Shown here: positions 5,650-12,380 of the stretch, one piece after another
How positions within the stretch are numbered: position 1 is the first letter of the stretch
How the letters are laid out: the number at the start of each line of letters is the position of its first letter
Assembly (NCBI GenBank): GCA_045579045.1
Contig: JAZNLL010000094.1
Location: 1 to 16,452 of the forward strand
From: Avoscillospira sp045579045
GTDB taxonomy: Bacteria > Bacillota > Clostridia > Oscillospirales > Oscillospiraceae
Direction of reading: 5' to 3'
DNA length: 16,452 nt
The notes under the pieces: model-generated
Told to the model about the DNA's origin: nothing
What the model saw: only the letters and a program-made list of their open reading frames with translations
Database searches by the model: none
Translations under genes and position numbers: made by a program

Positions 5650-8415
5650 AGGCAGTTCAGGCGTCTGGGGGTTATTCATGGAGGGCGTGGTGGTTCGGAT
5701 ATGCCGTTCGCCGCAGCCCAGGCTGCAGTAAGCGATCTCCGTGACACCGTCTTCCTGGAGGACATAGTTCTTGAACTCATGCTCCAGCTTGCTGTCGGGA
5801 ACCTGCTGTGTTGCAGAAGTTCCGCAAACGGTACAAGTGCCGTGTTCCCACTTATTGGTTTTGCAGGTGGGATCCTGATAAGTCAGAGGCTTCTCAAAGG
5901 TGTGGAGCAGCTTGGGCGTACCGACCACGGCACCCTTCAGGCCGCAGATGGCGCAATCGCCGGTAGCTTCACCCATTTCTGTACAGGTGGCTTCCTTGGT
6001 GACAGTCCATGTCTCATCCACCTGGCAGGAGGTGGCAACGATGATCTGGTCGATGTAGTAGATGGGCTTTTCCTCACCTGCGCAGGTGGGGTCGCCATCC
6101 ACTCTCATGTACATGTAGATATCCAGAGGCACACCTCTGTAATCGGTGATGAGGTCATCATCGAACATCCAGCACTGGAGGACCCAGTCGGAGAACATGT
6201 ACATATAGCGGTAGTTGTCTTCCACAATGGGAACAACACCCTTAAGGCTATACAGATGATACTTGCCATCGCCTGCGTTGGCAGCGATCTCAGTGCCCTT
6301 GAAGGTACCGACACCTTCGGCAGGTCTGCCCAACTGGTGCATGGCCATGACGATACCGCCGGAGGTATTCAGTCCATACTGGCTGTCAGCAGACTTGGTG
6401 GTATCATACTCACGGACTGCCACAGGACGGTTCAGATCATGATCCCAACGGTAGCCGTAGAGTTCTTCGCCGGAGAGGATGAACTCATCACAGCTGTAGG
6501 ACACGATGACATGGTTCTTGACGGAGTCGGGCAGCTCTGTGGGGAGTTTTTCATTCAGAGTCAGTCTGGGATCGTAACGGAAGTCTTCCGTGCCGCAGCC
6601 GTAGATACATTCTGCACGGTATTCATACTGAGTACCCTTCACACGGTAGTACCAACCGAATTCATGACCGCCGGCAGGACCTTCCTTGGTCTTCTGCTTG
6701 CCGCAGACGGGGCAGGTTGCAGTGAGGGTCACGGAGCCGTCCTTGCAGGAGGCATCGGCAGGTGCCTTGTACTCCATCTCGTAGTTATCGCAGGAGTCCA
6801 CCATGACGATGCGGTCGATATAGAAGATGGGACCGGCATTGCTGACACGGTCGTTATCCAGTTCGCCCTCGATCTTGATGGAGAGATACAGATCCACGGT
6901 CTTGCCTGCCAGCTTCGCCATATCGCCAAGGATGTCACGGCACTGGACCTTGTAATAGAAGAAGTGCAGGTAGTTGAAGCTGCCTTCGGGAATGGTGAAG
7001 TCTTCAAACTTATAGATCTGATAGCCCTTGTTTTCATTGGGCTTCATCATGCCATGGGTGAGGGTACCAATGGTCACAGCACCGGGGTTCTTGTACATGA
7101 CGAGATTCCAAACCTCGTTGGGCTTCATGATCAGGTCACTGGGGTTATACTTGGTGGGGTCTTCCCAGGCATTGCCTCTGGCGGCGATACCGGTGAGAGA
7201 GTCGGCATCCTGGACCAGACGGAAGGCACCGGACAGGCTGAACTGGTCGGCGGTGTAATCGAAGACATGATCCAGACCAATGCTGTTGGCGGTCAGATCA
7301 TCCTTGATCTCCTGAGGCAGATCGCCCTTGGAAACGATGAACTTGAACTCATCGCAGCCGGGGTTCTCACAACGGGAGATCTGGTTGCCGGTGGCGGTGT
7401 CAAACTCATAATCACCGAACTTGTGATCCAGCTTGGTTTCTTCCATCTCCATATCGGCGATCTTGCCGCACAGGCCGCACTGGCCGCGCCAGATCTCACC
7501 CTGATAGCAGGTAGCGGAGGAGATCTTTTCCAGATCCTTCTTCTCCACATGGTTGGCGCAGGTATCCACCACGATGATGCGGTCGACCCAGTAGTGAGGC
7601 AGGTTCTTGCTGTCAGCACAGGTGACATCGCCATCCACCTTCATGGAGATATACACATCCAGAGGCAGATCTGTCAGAGCGGCCTTGATATCCTGGAAGG
7701 TATACTGGATGTAGTAGTCGAAACCATAGATGTAGCGGACATGGCTGGGCAGCAGAATACCGGAGATCTTATACAGATGGTACTGGCCGTCGCCGCTGTT
7801 GGCGTTCAGTTCTTTACCGGAGATACCGGTCATGGGAGTGGGGGTGCTTTCCCACATGACCTGCTTCAGGGTAAACTCCTTGCTGCCGGAGAAGGCGAAG
7901 TAGTTGTTTCTGGTGGAAGCAGAGGTGTGGTTGGTGTTGTAGTAGAGTGCCTTGCCCACAGCGGAAGTGTTGTCTGCAACTTCCTGACGGAAGGGCGGGA
8001 ACTCAGAATGAGCATAGAAGAAGTCATCGATGCTGTAGTCATGGACATGGGTCAGAGAGCTGTCAGCCTGCTCGATGGCATCCAGAACTTCCTGAGGCAG
8101 CTCTGCCAGAACTTCCTTCTTAATGGTCTTGCCGCAGTTGTCGCAGGTACCCACATAAGCCTTCTGAGCTGCATCGTAGACCATGTTGTCGGTGGAATGT
8201 TCAGGGCAGTTCTCTGCGATGATCATGCGGTCAACATAGTACTTGGGCATGTTATTGGGATCATCGTACTTCAGTTCGCCTTCCACCTTGAAAGAGAAGT
8301 ACAGGTCCACCTTCTTGCCTTCCAGATGTCTGAGGCTGTCGGTCTTCAGCTGGAGGGTCCAGTCCCAGATGATCAGTCGGGGATCGTCACCGGCAAAGAG
8401 ATCCACATCTTCCAT
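5023..8415 (-). CDS. C-terminal part of surface gene A: modules 2 (end) to 5, CxxC linkers and three SLH domains
   Basis: This frame continues gene A after the in-frame TAA at 8419-8421, and its first ATG (8413-8415) is the second codon past the stop. No ribosome binding site precedes it and it has no signal peptide, so it is unlikely to be an independent gene. Within 1130 residues: the end of module 2 (to C70), module 3 (107-286), module 4 (367-542) and module 5 (625-797). After each module stands a cysteine linker (C91/C94; C303, C313/C316, C349/C354; C557, C568/C571, C603/C607). A tandem double linker follows module 5 (C811, C821/C824, C851, C861/C864, C897/C901). Three SLH domains (about 942-990, 1008-1052, 1068-1118) close the protein; their motif positions read TVAQ, DRSE and KRSE. 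SLH domains bind pyruvylated wall polysaccharide and would anchor the protein to the cell surface. It aligns over its full length with gene B. Confidence 0.85.
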   Translation of the reverse strand: MEDVDLFAGDDPRLIIWDWTLQLKTDSLRHLEGKKVDLYFSFKVEGELKYDDPNNMPKYYVDRMIIAENCPEHSTDNMVYDAAQKAYVGTCDNCGKTIKKEVLAELPQEVLDAIEQADSSLTHVHDYSIDDFFYAHSEFPPFRQEVADNTSAVGKALYYNTNHTSASTRNNYFAFSGSKEFTLKQVMWESTPTPMTGISGKELNANSGDGQYHLYKISGILLPSHVRYIYGFDYYIQYTFQDIKAALTDLPLDVYISMKVDGDVTCADSKNLPHYWVDRIIVVDTCANHVEKKDLEKISSATCYQGEIWRGQCGLCGKIADMEMEETKLDHKFGDYEFDTATGNQISRCENPGCDEFKFIVSKGDLPQEIKDDLTANSIGLDHVFDYTADQFSLSGAFRLVQDADSLTGIAARGNAWEDPTKYNPSDLIMKPNEVWNLVMYKNPGAVTIGTLTHGMMKPNENKGYQIYKFEDFTIPEGSFNYLHFFYYKVQCRDILGDMAKLAGKTVDLYLSIKIEGELDNDRVSNAGPIFYIDRIVMVDSCDNYEMEYKAPADASCKDGSVTLTATCPVCGKQKTKEGPAGGHEFGWYYRVKGTQYEYRAECIYGCGTEDFRYDPRLTLNEKLPTELPDSVKNHVIVSYSCDEFILSGEELYGYRWDHDLNRPVAVREYDTTKSADSQYGLNTSGGIVMAMHQLGRPAEGVGTFKGTEIAANAGDGKYHLYSLKGVVPIVEDNYRYMYMFSDWVLQCWMFDDDLITDYRGVPLDIYMYMRVDGDPTCAGEEKPIYYIDQIIVATSCQVDETWTVTKEATCTEMGEATGDCAICGLKGAVVGTPKLLHTFEKPLTYQDPTCKTNKWEHGTCTVCGTSATQQVPDSKLEHEFKNYVLQEDGVTEIAYCSLGCGERHIRTTTPSMNNPQTPELPLPENVQQILPVIGKPASHGVSFSDIKSSDWYFDAVKEAVDNKLINGVTATEFRPNETLTVAQAMKLASAYHEMNYTGDVTLENGAGNWYSSYVDYAVENGIIDRGYASKSNAEMNKPIDRSEFVSIFVKAMDEGSLTGYNTVADNAIPDVKADDANADAIYKFYRAGILTGSDAKGTFNPTSSIKRSEVAAILSRMYNENVRQSITLN
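6025..8097 (-). repeat. Surface modules 3, 4 and 5 of gene A (protein-level repeats)
   Basis: Module 3 covers about 7558-8097, module 4 about 6790-7317 and module 5 about 6025-6543. All keep the (Y/I)(H/Q)(L/I)Y(K/S) strand, the VD(L/V)Y or LD(V/I)Y strand, and the end strand (V/I)D(R/Q)I(I/V)V.(T/S/D).C. Module 4 alone carries MKPNENKGYQIYKFEDF and module 5 alone carries YRWDHDLNRPVAVREYD. The same two features recur at the same positions in gene B. Confidence 0.75.
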
Positions 8416-9465
8416 TTTTTAGACATGGTATTCGCCGTCGGTGATGATATCCTTGGCAGTGGTGGGATAGGGTGCATTGTTCCGGGAGAAACGGATGCCC
8501 TGGGTATTGGTAATATAGAAGTAAGACTGTGCGTTGACCTTGGCGATATCCCAGTAGGCAGTTTCGCCCAGATCGGAATCGGGATCGTCAATGACCTCGG
8601 CACTGCCGGGTTTGGACTCCAGAGTGAAGTCATGGACACCGTAGTCATAGACACGGTCCAGCTCAGTGCCTTCTGCCATGAGGGAAGCCATCACATCATC
8701 GGGCAGCTTGCCCTTGAGGTTGGTGTATTCCACTTCACCGCAGACGGCGCAGTTGGCAGTATAGGTGTTGGTTGCGGCATCATAGACATAGTCACCGGTG
8801 AGGGTGTGGTTCAGCTTGGTGCCGGCAACTTCCTTCCGTGCTTCCTTGCCGCAGATGGGGCAGGTGCCGATGAGAATCTGGCCCTTGGCGCAGGTGGCAG
8901 GGATAGAGGAGGTGTAGTTGATATCGTGACCGGTGCAGTCTTCCACAAAGATGACACGGTCAATGTAGATCTTGGCATAGTTGTTGGGGTCTTCGCCGGT
9001 AGGATCGCCCTCGATCTTCATGTTCAAGTAGACATCCACAGGATCGTTGGTCAGATGCTCCAGTTCGTCCAGCTCGAAGCGCATGGTGGAACCGAAAACA
9101 GAGAACAGGCTGGAACCTTCCTTACGAACGATCCGATCCTCCATACGGTAGAGGTGCCATTCGCCATCAGCGATGATGGGCTTGTTCAGGAACATCTTTT
9201 CCAGACCGGGCAGAGTCTTGGTCTCAGAGAAGGTGTAATAGTGCTTCTGATGGGCAGTCAGCTCACCATCTTCATTATTACTGGCCAGTGTGCGGATATC
9301 CCACACAACGGCGCTGCCACCTTCATAGGAGGCTTTGCCAAAATAGGAGCCAACATAATTATAACCGAAGTGGTAGGAAGCATCCCAGAAGGTACTGTCG
9401 GTGTAGTCATAGATATGGCGTACATCGATACCGGGGTGATCCTCGAAGATCTGCTCAGGCAGAGC
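8206..9465 (-). repeat. Surface modules 1 and 2 of gene A (protein-level repeats)
   Basis: Module 1 covers about 8935-9465 and module 2 about 8206-8703, with a cysteine linker between them. Each module starts with a short helix after a proline (PEQIF..., PDDVM...), then H.YDY or V.DYG, a central DGE(W/Y)HLY(R/K)(M/L)ED strand, a D.Y..(M/F)K(I/V)EG strand, and ends in an IDR.I.VE.C or VDR.I.AENC strand. The layout suggests a beta sandwich of carbohydrate-binding type, by pattern only. The in-frame TAA interrupts module 2 at its central strand. Confidence 0.75.
8419..8421 (-). other. In-frame TAA stop interrupting gene A
   Basis: The minus strand reads GAATACCATGTCTAAAAAATGG, so GTC-TAA-AAA-ATG stays in one reading frame on both sides. 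Gene B at the matching point reads CTC-TAT-AAG-TTG. A single TAC or TAT to TAA substitution explains it; no base is gained or lost. The flanking frames total 2150 sense codons plus this stop. Confidence 0.9.
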
Positions 9466-11478
9466 AGGACGGTCCAGATATTCACCGGTATTGGGATCCT
9501 GGATGCCCACATACTGGGCATAGGTGGTCAGAACGGTGGAACCGCCCAGATTGCCGCGCTTAACGGGATTCTGGTCGCCGGTATAGTCATTTTCCAGTTC
9601 CATATCCATGACCCACTGCATGGATGCCACCATACGCTCGCCGGTCTCACGCTTGCCGATGTCAAACAACTCGCCGGTTTCAGCCATTTCGTTGACATAG
9701 CGGGTATAGTTGGCCAGAATCTGACGATCCAGACCGGTTCTGGCAAAGTTGATACGGTTGATGAAGAGTTCCTTCTCTTCCGCAGTCAGGTCATCGTTGG
9801 CCTCGGTCTCGGCAATGGCCTTCTCGAAGAGATTATGACCCTTCTTGACATTCTGAACGCTGAGCCAGGGGTTGTCGATAAAATCGCCGGAATAACGGAT
9901 CTGGGTGGTCTCATTGAAGGGCTCAACCAGCTTGTCAATGAGCAGCAGCCATTCCATGATCTCCTCGGCGGCATCGGCGCCGTAGTAAAGGGTGGCAAAG
10001 GTTTCTGCCAGCTCGAACTGATCCTGATAGGGATCTTCCATGAGCTTGGTCAGCAGCCAGTGCTTCATATCCCAGAAGTCAGATTCGTTGATCTCCTGCA
10101 GTTCCAGGAACACGCCGTAGCCGTTGTTTTCATAGACATAACGCCAGTCGTATTCATAGTTGAACATATTGGGCATAACGCCGTTTTCACCATAGTTAAC
10201 GGCATAGTCCCAATAGACCAGCTGACCGGGCTTCAGATACTCGCCCCAGACTTCCAGACGCTTCTTGGCGTTCTTATTGATGGGGTCGGTCAGATTGGCG
10301 GGGATGGAACGGTCGTTGGAAGCCAGACGGATGACCATGTTGTCTCTGGGCTTGGTTCCGTCCAGAGGCAGTTCAAAGTAAGCGGAGTAAGCCAGCGTCT
10401 CCACCTTGATTTCGGGGTAGACTTCATAGACAGCATCGGCGATCTGGTTGATGAACTTCAGCAGATGGCCGGAGGGGCCGCTAATGGCCATGGACTCGGT
10501 ACAGGCATCGCATTCGCAGTGTCCGCCGGTGTCGTTAGGGGAGATGTCGATGTAGGTAGGACGGTCGATACCGGCCTTGTCGGCATCCTCATAGGACAGT
10601 TCGATGGCCTTCAGAACGCGGATGATGAATTCATCCAGCAGTTCCTCATTGGACATACACATCTGACCGAAGGAGATGCGGGACTCTCTGGCATCGGACC
10701 AGGCATACCAGTCGGGATGCTCATTGAAGTAGGAAATGCCCTCGGGGTTCAGAGTATCGGTCCAGCGGGCAGCAGATGCGCTGGTTGGAGCACGGTAGAA
10801 GGGCGGGAAGTAACGGTCGAAGGTATGGACATGGTAGGGACGGCCGAAGCTGTTCTCACCGCCGTAAGCCTGAGGTGCATTGGAGGTCCAGCCGTTGAGA
10901 CGGTTGCGGACATAATACAGGGTGCTCAGGGACTCGTTGGAGTAGATGGAACGCTCACCGAACACGGGCTCGCCGCTCAGTTCGAAATCATAGGGAACGA
11001 CAGCGCTGTCCAGTTCGGGGACGTACTCTTCCCACATGTTCCACCAATGGACACCGAAGACATCCTCCAGCAGGTGGTAAACGCCGTACAGGGTACCGCG
11101 CTGCTCGCCGCCGGTGATGACCAGATTGTTGCCGACAGCCTTGATGGCCCAGCCTTCATCCTGGCCGTTCTTGTTGGTGTAGGTGACATTGTTTTCCTCG
11201 GCGAACTTGGTTGCGCCGATGTAGATGGCATTTTCCACCGGAACACTCTCCGTAATGATGGAGGAGTTGGTGCCTGTCATCTCTTTCAGATAATGCTGCA
11301 GTTCCTTTGCAGCAGTCTTTTCCACATCCGTGGCATTACCGGGCAGAACCATGGGCATGTCTTCCAATGCCAGGCCTGCAGCCTTGGGTGTGGTCTCTTT
11401 TGCGCTGACCAGCGTGATGCCGACGACCGCAACAACGATCAGCAGCAAACTCAGCCAGCGTACAAGATGTTTCTTCAT
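8419..11478 (-). CDS. N-terminal part of surface gene A: DUF4838 putative glycoside hydrolase, ends at an in-frame TAA
   Basis: The 1019 residues begin with a signal peptide (MKKHLVRW, then a hydrophobic stretch about 9-25, likely cut after LVSA near 26). Residues about 40-165 resemble the N-terminal domain of GH67 alpha-glucuronidases, with ITGGEQRGTLYGVYHLLEDV at 121-140. DUF4838 follows (about 170-500), with YFNEHPDWYAWSD (250-262), ISPNDTGGHCECDACTE (312-328) and MVIRLASNDR (381-390). This family is thought to contain glycoside hydrolases; substrate and catalytic residues are not established here. A helical segment (about 540-660) leads to module 1 (about 672-848), its cysteine linker (C863, C873/C876, C910/C913) and the first half of module 2. 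The frame stops at GEYHV-TAA, where the paralogue reads EYHLYKLED. The ATG at 11476-11478 has AAGGAAGG at 11488-11495. Without the continuation the product would be secreted but not anchored. Confidence 0.88.
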   Translation of the reverse strand: MKKHLVRWLSLLLIVVAVVGITLVSAKETTPKAAGLALEDMPMVLPGNATDVEKTAAKELQHYLKEMTGTNSSIITESVPVENAIYIGATKFAEENNVTYTNKNGQDEGWAIKAVGNNLVITGGEQRGTLYGVYHLLEDVFGVHWWNMWEEYVPELDSAVVPYDFELSGEPVFGERSIYSNESLSTLYYVRNRLNGWTSNAPQAYGGENSFGRPYHVHTFDRYFPPFYRAPTSASAARWTDTLNPEGISYFNEHPDWYAWSDARESRISFGQMCMSNEELLDEFIIRVLKAIELSYEDADKAGIDRPTYIDISPNDTGGHCECDACTESMAISGPSGHLLKFINQIADAVYEVYPEIKVETLAYSAYFELPLDGTKPRDNMVIRLASNDRSIPANLTDPINKNAKKRLEVWGEYLKPGQLVYWDYAVNYGENGVMPNMFNYEYDWRYVYENNGYGVFLELQEINESDFWDMKHWLLTKLMEDPYQDQFELAETFATLYYGADAAEEIMEWLLLIDKLVEPFNETTQIRYSGDFIDNPWLSVQNVKKGHNLFEKAIAETEANDDLTAEEKELFINRINFARTGLDRQILANYTRYVNEMAETGELFDIGKRETGERMVASMQWVMDMELENDYTGDQNPVKRGNLGGSTVLTTYAQYVGIQDPNTGEYLDRPALPEQIFEDHPGIDVRHIYDYTDSTFWDASYHFGYNYVGSYFGKASYEGGSAVVWDIRTLASNNEDGELTAHQKHYYTFSETKTLPGLEKMFLNKPIIADGEWHLYRMEDRIVRKEGSSLFSVFGSTMRFELDELEHLTNDPVDVYLNMKIEGDPTGEDPNNYAKIYIDRVIFVEDCTGHDINYTSSIPATCAKGQILIGTCPICGKEARKEVAGTKLNHTLTGDYVYDAATNTYTANCAVCGEVEYTNLKGKLPDDVMASLMAEGTELDRVYDYGVHDFTLESKPGSAEVIDDPDSDLGETAYWDIAKVNAQSYFYITNTQGIRFSRNNAPYPTTAKDIITDGEYHV

Positions 11479-11501
11479 TGCTTTACACCTTCCTTAATCA
11501 T

Positions 11502-11523
11502 CTGCATGGGGTTTTTCATGCAG
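11502..11523 (-). promoter_or_regulatory. Inverted repeat in the 5' leader of gene A
   Basis: CTGCATG and CATGCAG form a perfect 7-base inverted repeat around an 8-base centre, 6 bases upstream of the ribosome binding site on the minus strand. It would form a hairpin in the leader of the gene A transcript or could be an operator. On the plus strand it is followed by TTTTTT, so a short plus-strand terminator is a third reading. I recognise no specific regulator site. Confidence 0.4.
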
Positions 11524-11597
11524 TTTTTTACTTATTCTGATCTCTTCGGAGCGTTCTGCATTTGGGCAAACTACCCCTACTACTTCCATACCGGTCA

Positions 11598-11606
11598 ATT
11601 TTACCA
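11598..11606 (-). promoter_or_regulatory. Extended -10 promoter candidate for gene A
   Basis: On the minus strand TGGTAAAAT combines an extended -10 TG with TAAAAT, one mismatch from consensus. The best upstream -35-like hexamer, TAGACA, is too far for standard spacing to TAAAAT (24 bases), so dependence on the extended -10 is assumed. The leader would be about 115 nt and would include the inverted repeat at 11502-11523. Confidence 0.45.
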
Positions 11607-11712
11607 TACAATGTTTGGATTTACCATTGTCTATTTTTGAAATTGGAAAAATATTTGCGAAAAAATCGTATCTCTTTTCGTTTTTTTACAATACATTTCC
11701 CTTTCAGGACGC

Positions 11713-11746
11713 AAAATCCCCTCTCCATTCGGAGAGGGGATTTTTT
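11713..11746 (-). terminator. Intrinsic terminator of surface gene B
   Basis: The stem AAAATCCCCTCTC (11713-11725) pairs with GAGAGGGGATTTT (11732-11744) across a six-base loop. It is the same hairpin as at 4981-5015 with a slightly different loop. Seen from gene B (minus strand) the trailing U tract is only four bases; the longer T tract faces the plus strand, where no gene ends. This fits an origin by duplication of the block behind gene A, or the reverse. Confidence 0.8.
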
Positions 11747-12380
11747 AGGTTGTTCAGTTCAGGGTGATGCTCCGGCGGACGTTCTCGTTATACATTCTGC
11801 TCAGAATGGTTGCGACCTCACTTCTCTTGATGGAGCTGTGGGGATTGAACGTACCCTTGGCATCGGAACCGGTCAGAATGCCGGCGCGGTAGAACTTGTA
11901 GATGGCATCGGCATTGGCATCGTCTGCCTTCACGTCGGGAATGGCATTGTCAGCCACGGTGTTGTAACCGGTCAGGCTGCCTTCGTCCATAGCCTTTTCG
12001 AAGATGGCAACGAACTCACTTCTGTCGATGGCCTTGTTCATCTCGGCAGTGCTCTTGGAAGCATAACCCCTGTCGATGATACCGTTTTCAACGGCATAGT
12101 CCACATAAGAGCTGTACCAGTTGCCTGCACCGTTTTCAAGGGTGACATCACCGGTATAGTTCATCTCGTGGTAGGCAGAGGCCAGCTTGACGGCCTGTGC
12201 CACAGTCAGCGTTTCGTTGGGACGGAACTCAGTGGCAGTCACGCCGTTGATGAGCTTGTTGTCCGCTGCTTCCTTGACAGCATCGAAGTACCAGTCGGTG
12301 GACTTGATATCGCTGAAGGAAACGCCGTGAGTAGCAGGCTTGCCGATGACAGGCAGGATCTGCTGGATGTTTTCGGGCAG
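11713..12380 (-). repeat. Long direct repeat, copy 2: SLH-coding end plus terminator of gene B
   Basis: This is the partner of 4981-5649: the coding part is equally long, about 94 percent of residues are identical, and the block includes the terminator hairpin. The copies lie about 6.7 kb apart in the same orientation. They are thus substrates for homologous recombination that would delete or duplicate one whole surface gene. Confidence 0.9.

Larger units (their letters stand above)
11479..11712 (-). other. AT-rich upstream region of gene A
   Basis: This stretch, clearly richer in A and T than its surroundings, separates the gene B terminator from the gene A start. It holds a probable extended -10 promoter (11598-11606), a perfect 7-base inverted repeat (11502-11523) and the gene A ribosome binding site (11488-11495). 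I see no open frame of note apart from the tail of an antisense shadow. Confidence 0.7.

Noticed and set aside
5023..8415. Gene A C-terminal half as an independent gene starting at 8415
   Set aside because: It has no ribosome binding site and no signal peptide, it begins in the middle of a module, and it matches gene B as a straight continuation.
8405..8425. Frameshift at the A-run near 8416 as cause of the gene A split
   Set aside because: The frames before and after the stop are the same and both align with gene B, so a substitution and not an indel is needed.
4912..11640. A 2242-codon open frame on the plus strand
   Set aside because: It lies codon-aligned opposite gene A and starts inside sdaA. 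It has the low-complexity G/V/I/D-rich look of an antisense translation and is explained by avoidance of TTA, CTA and TCA codons.
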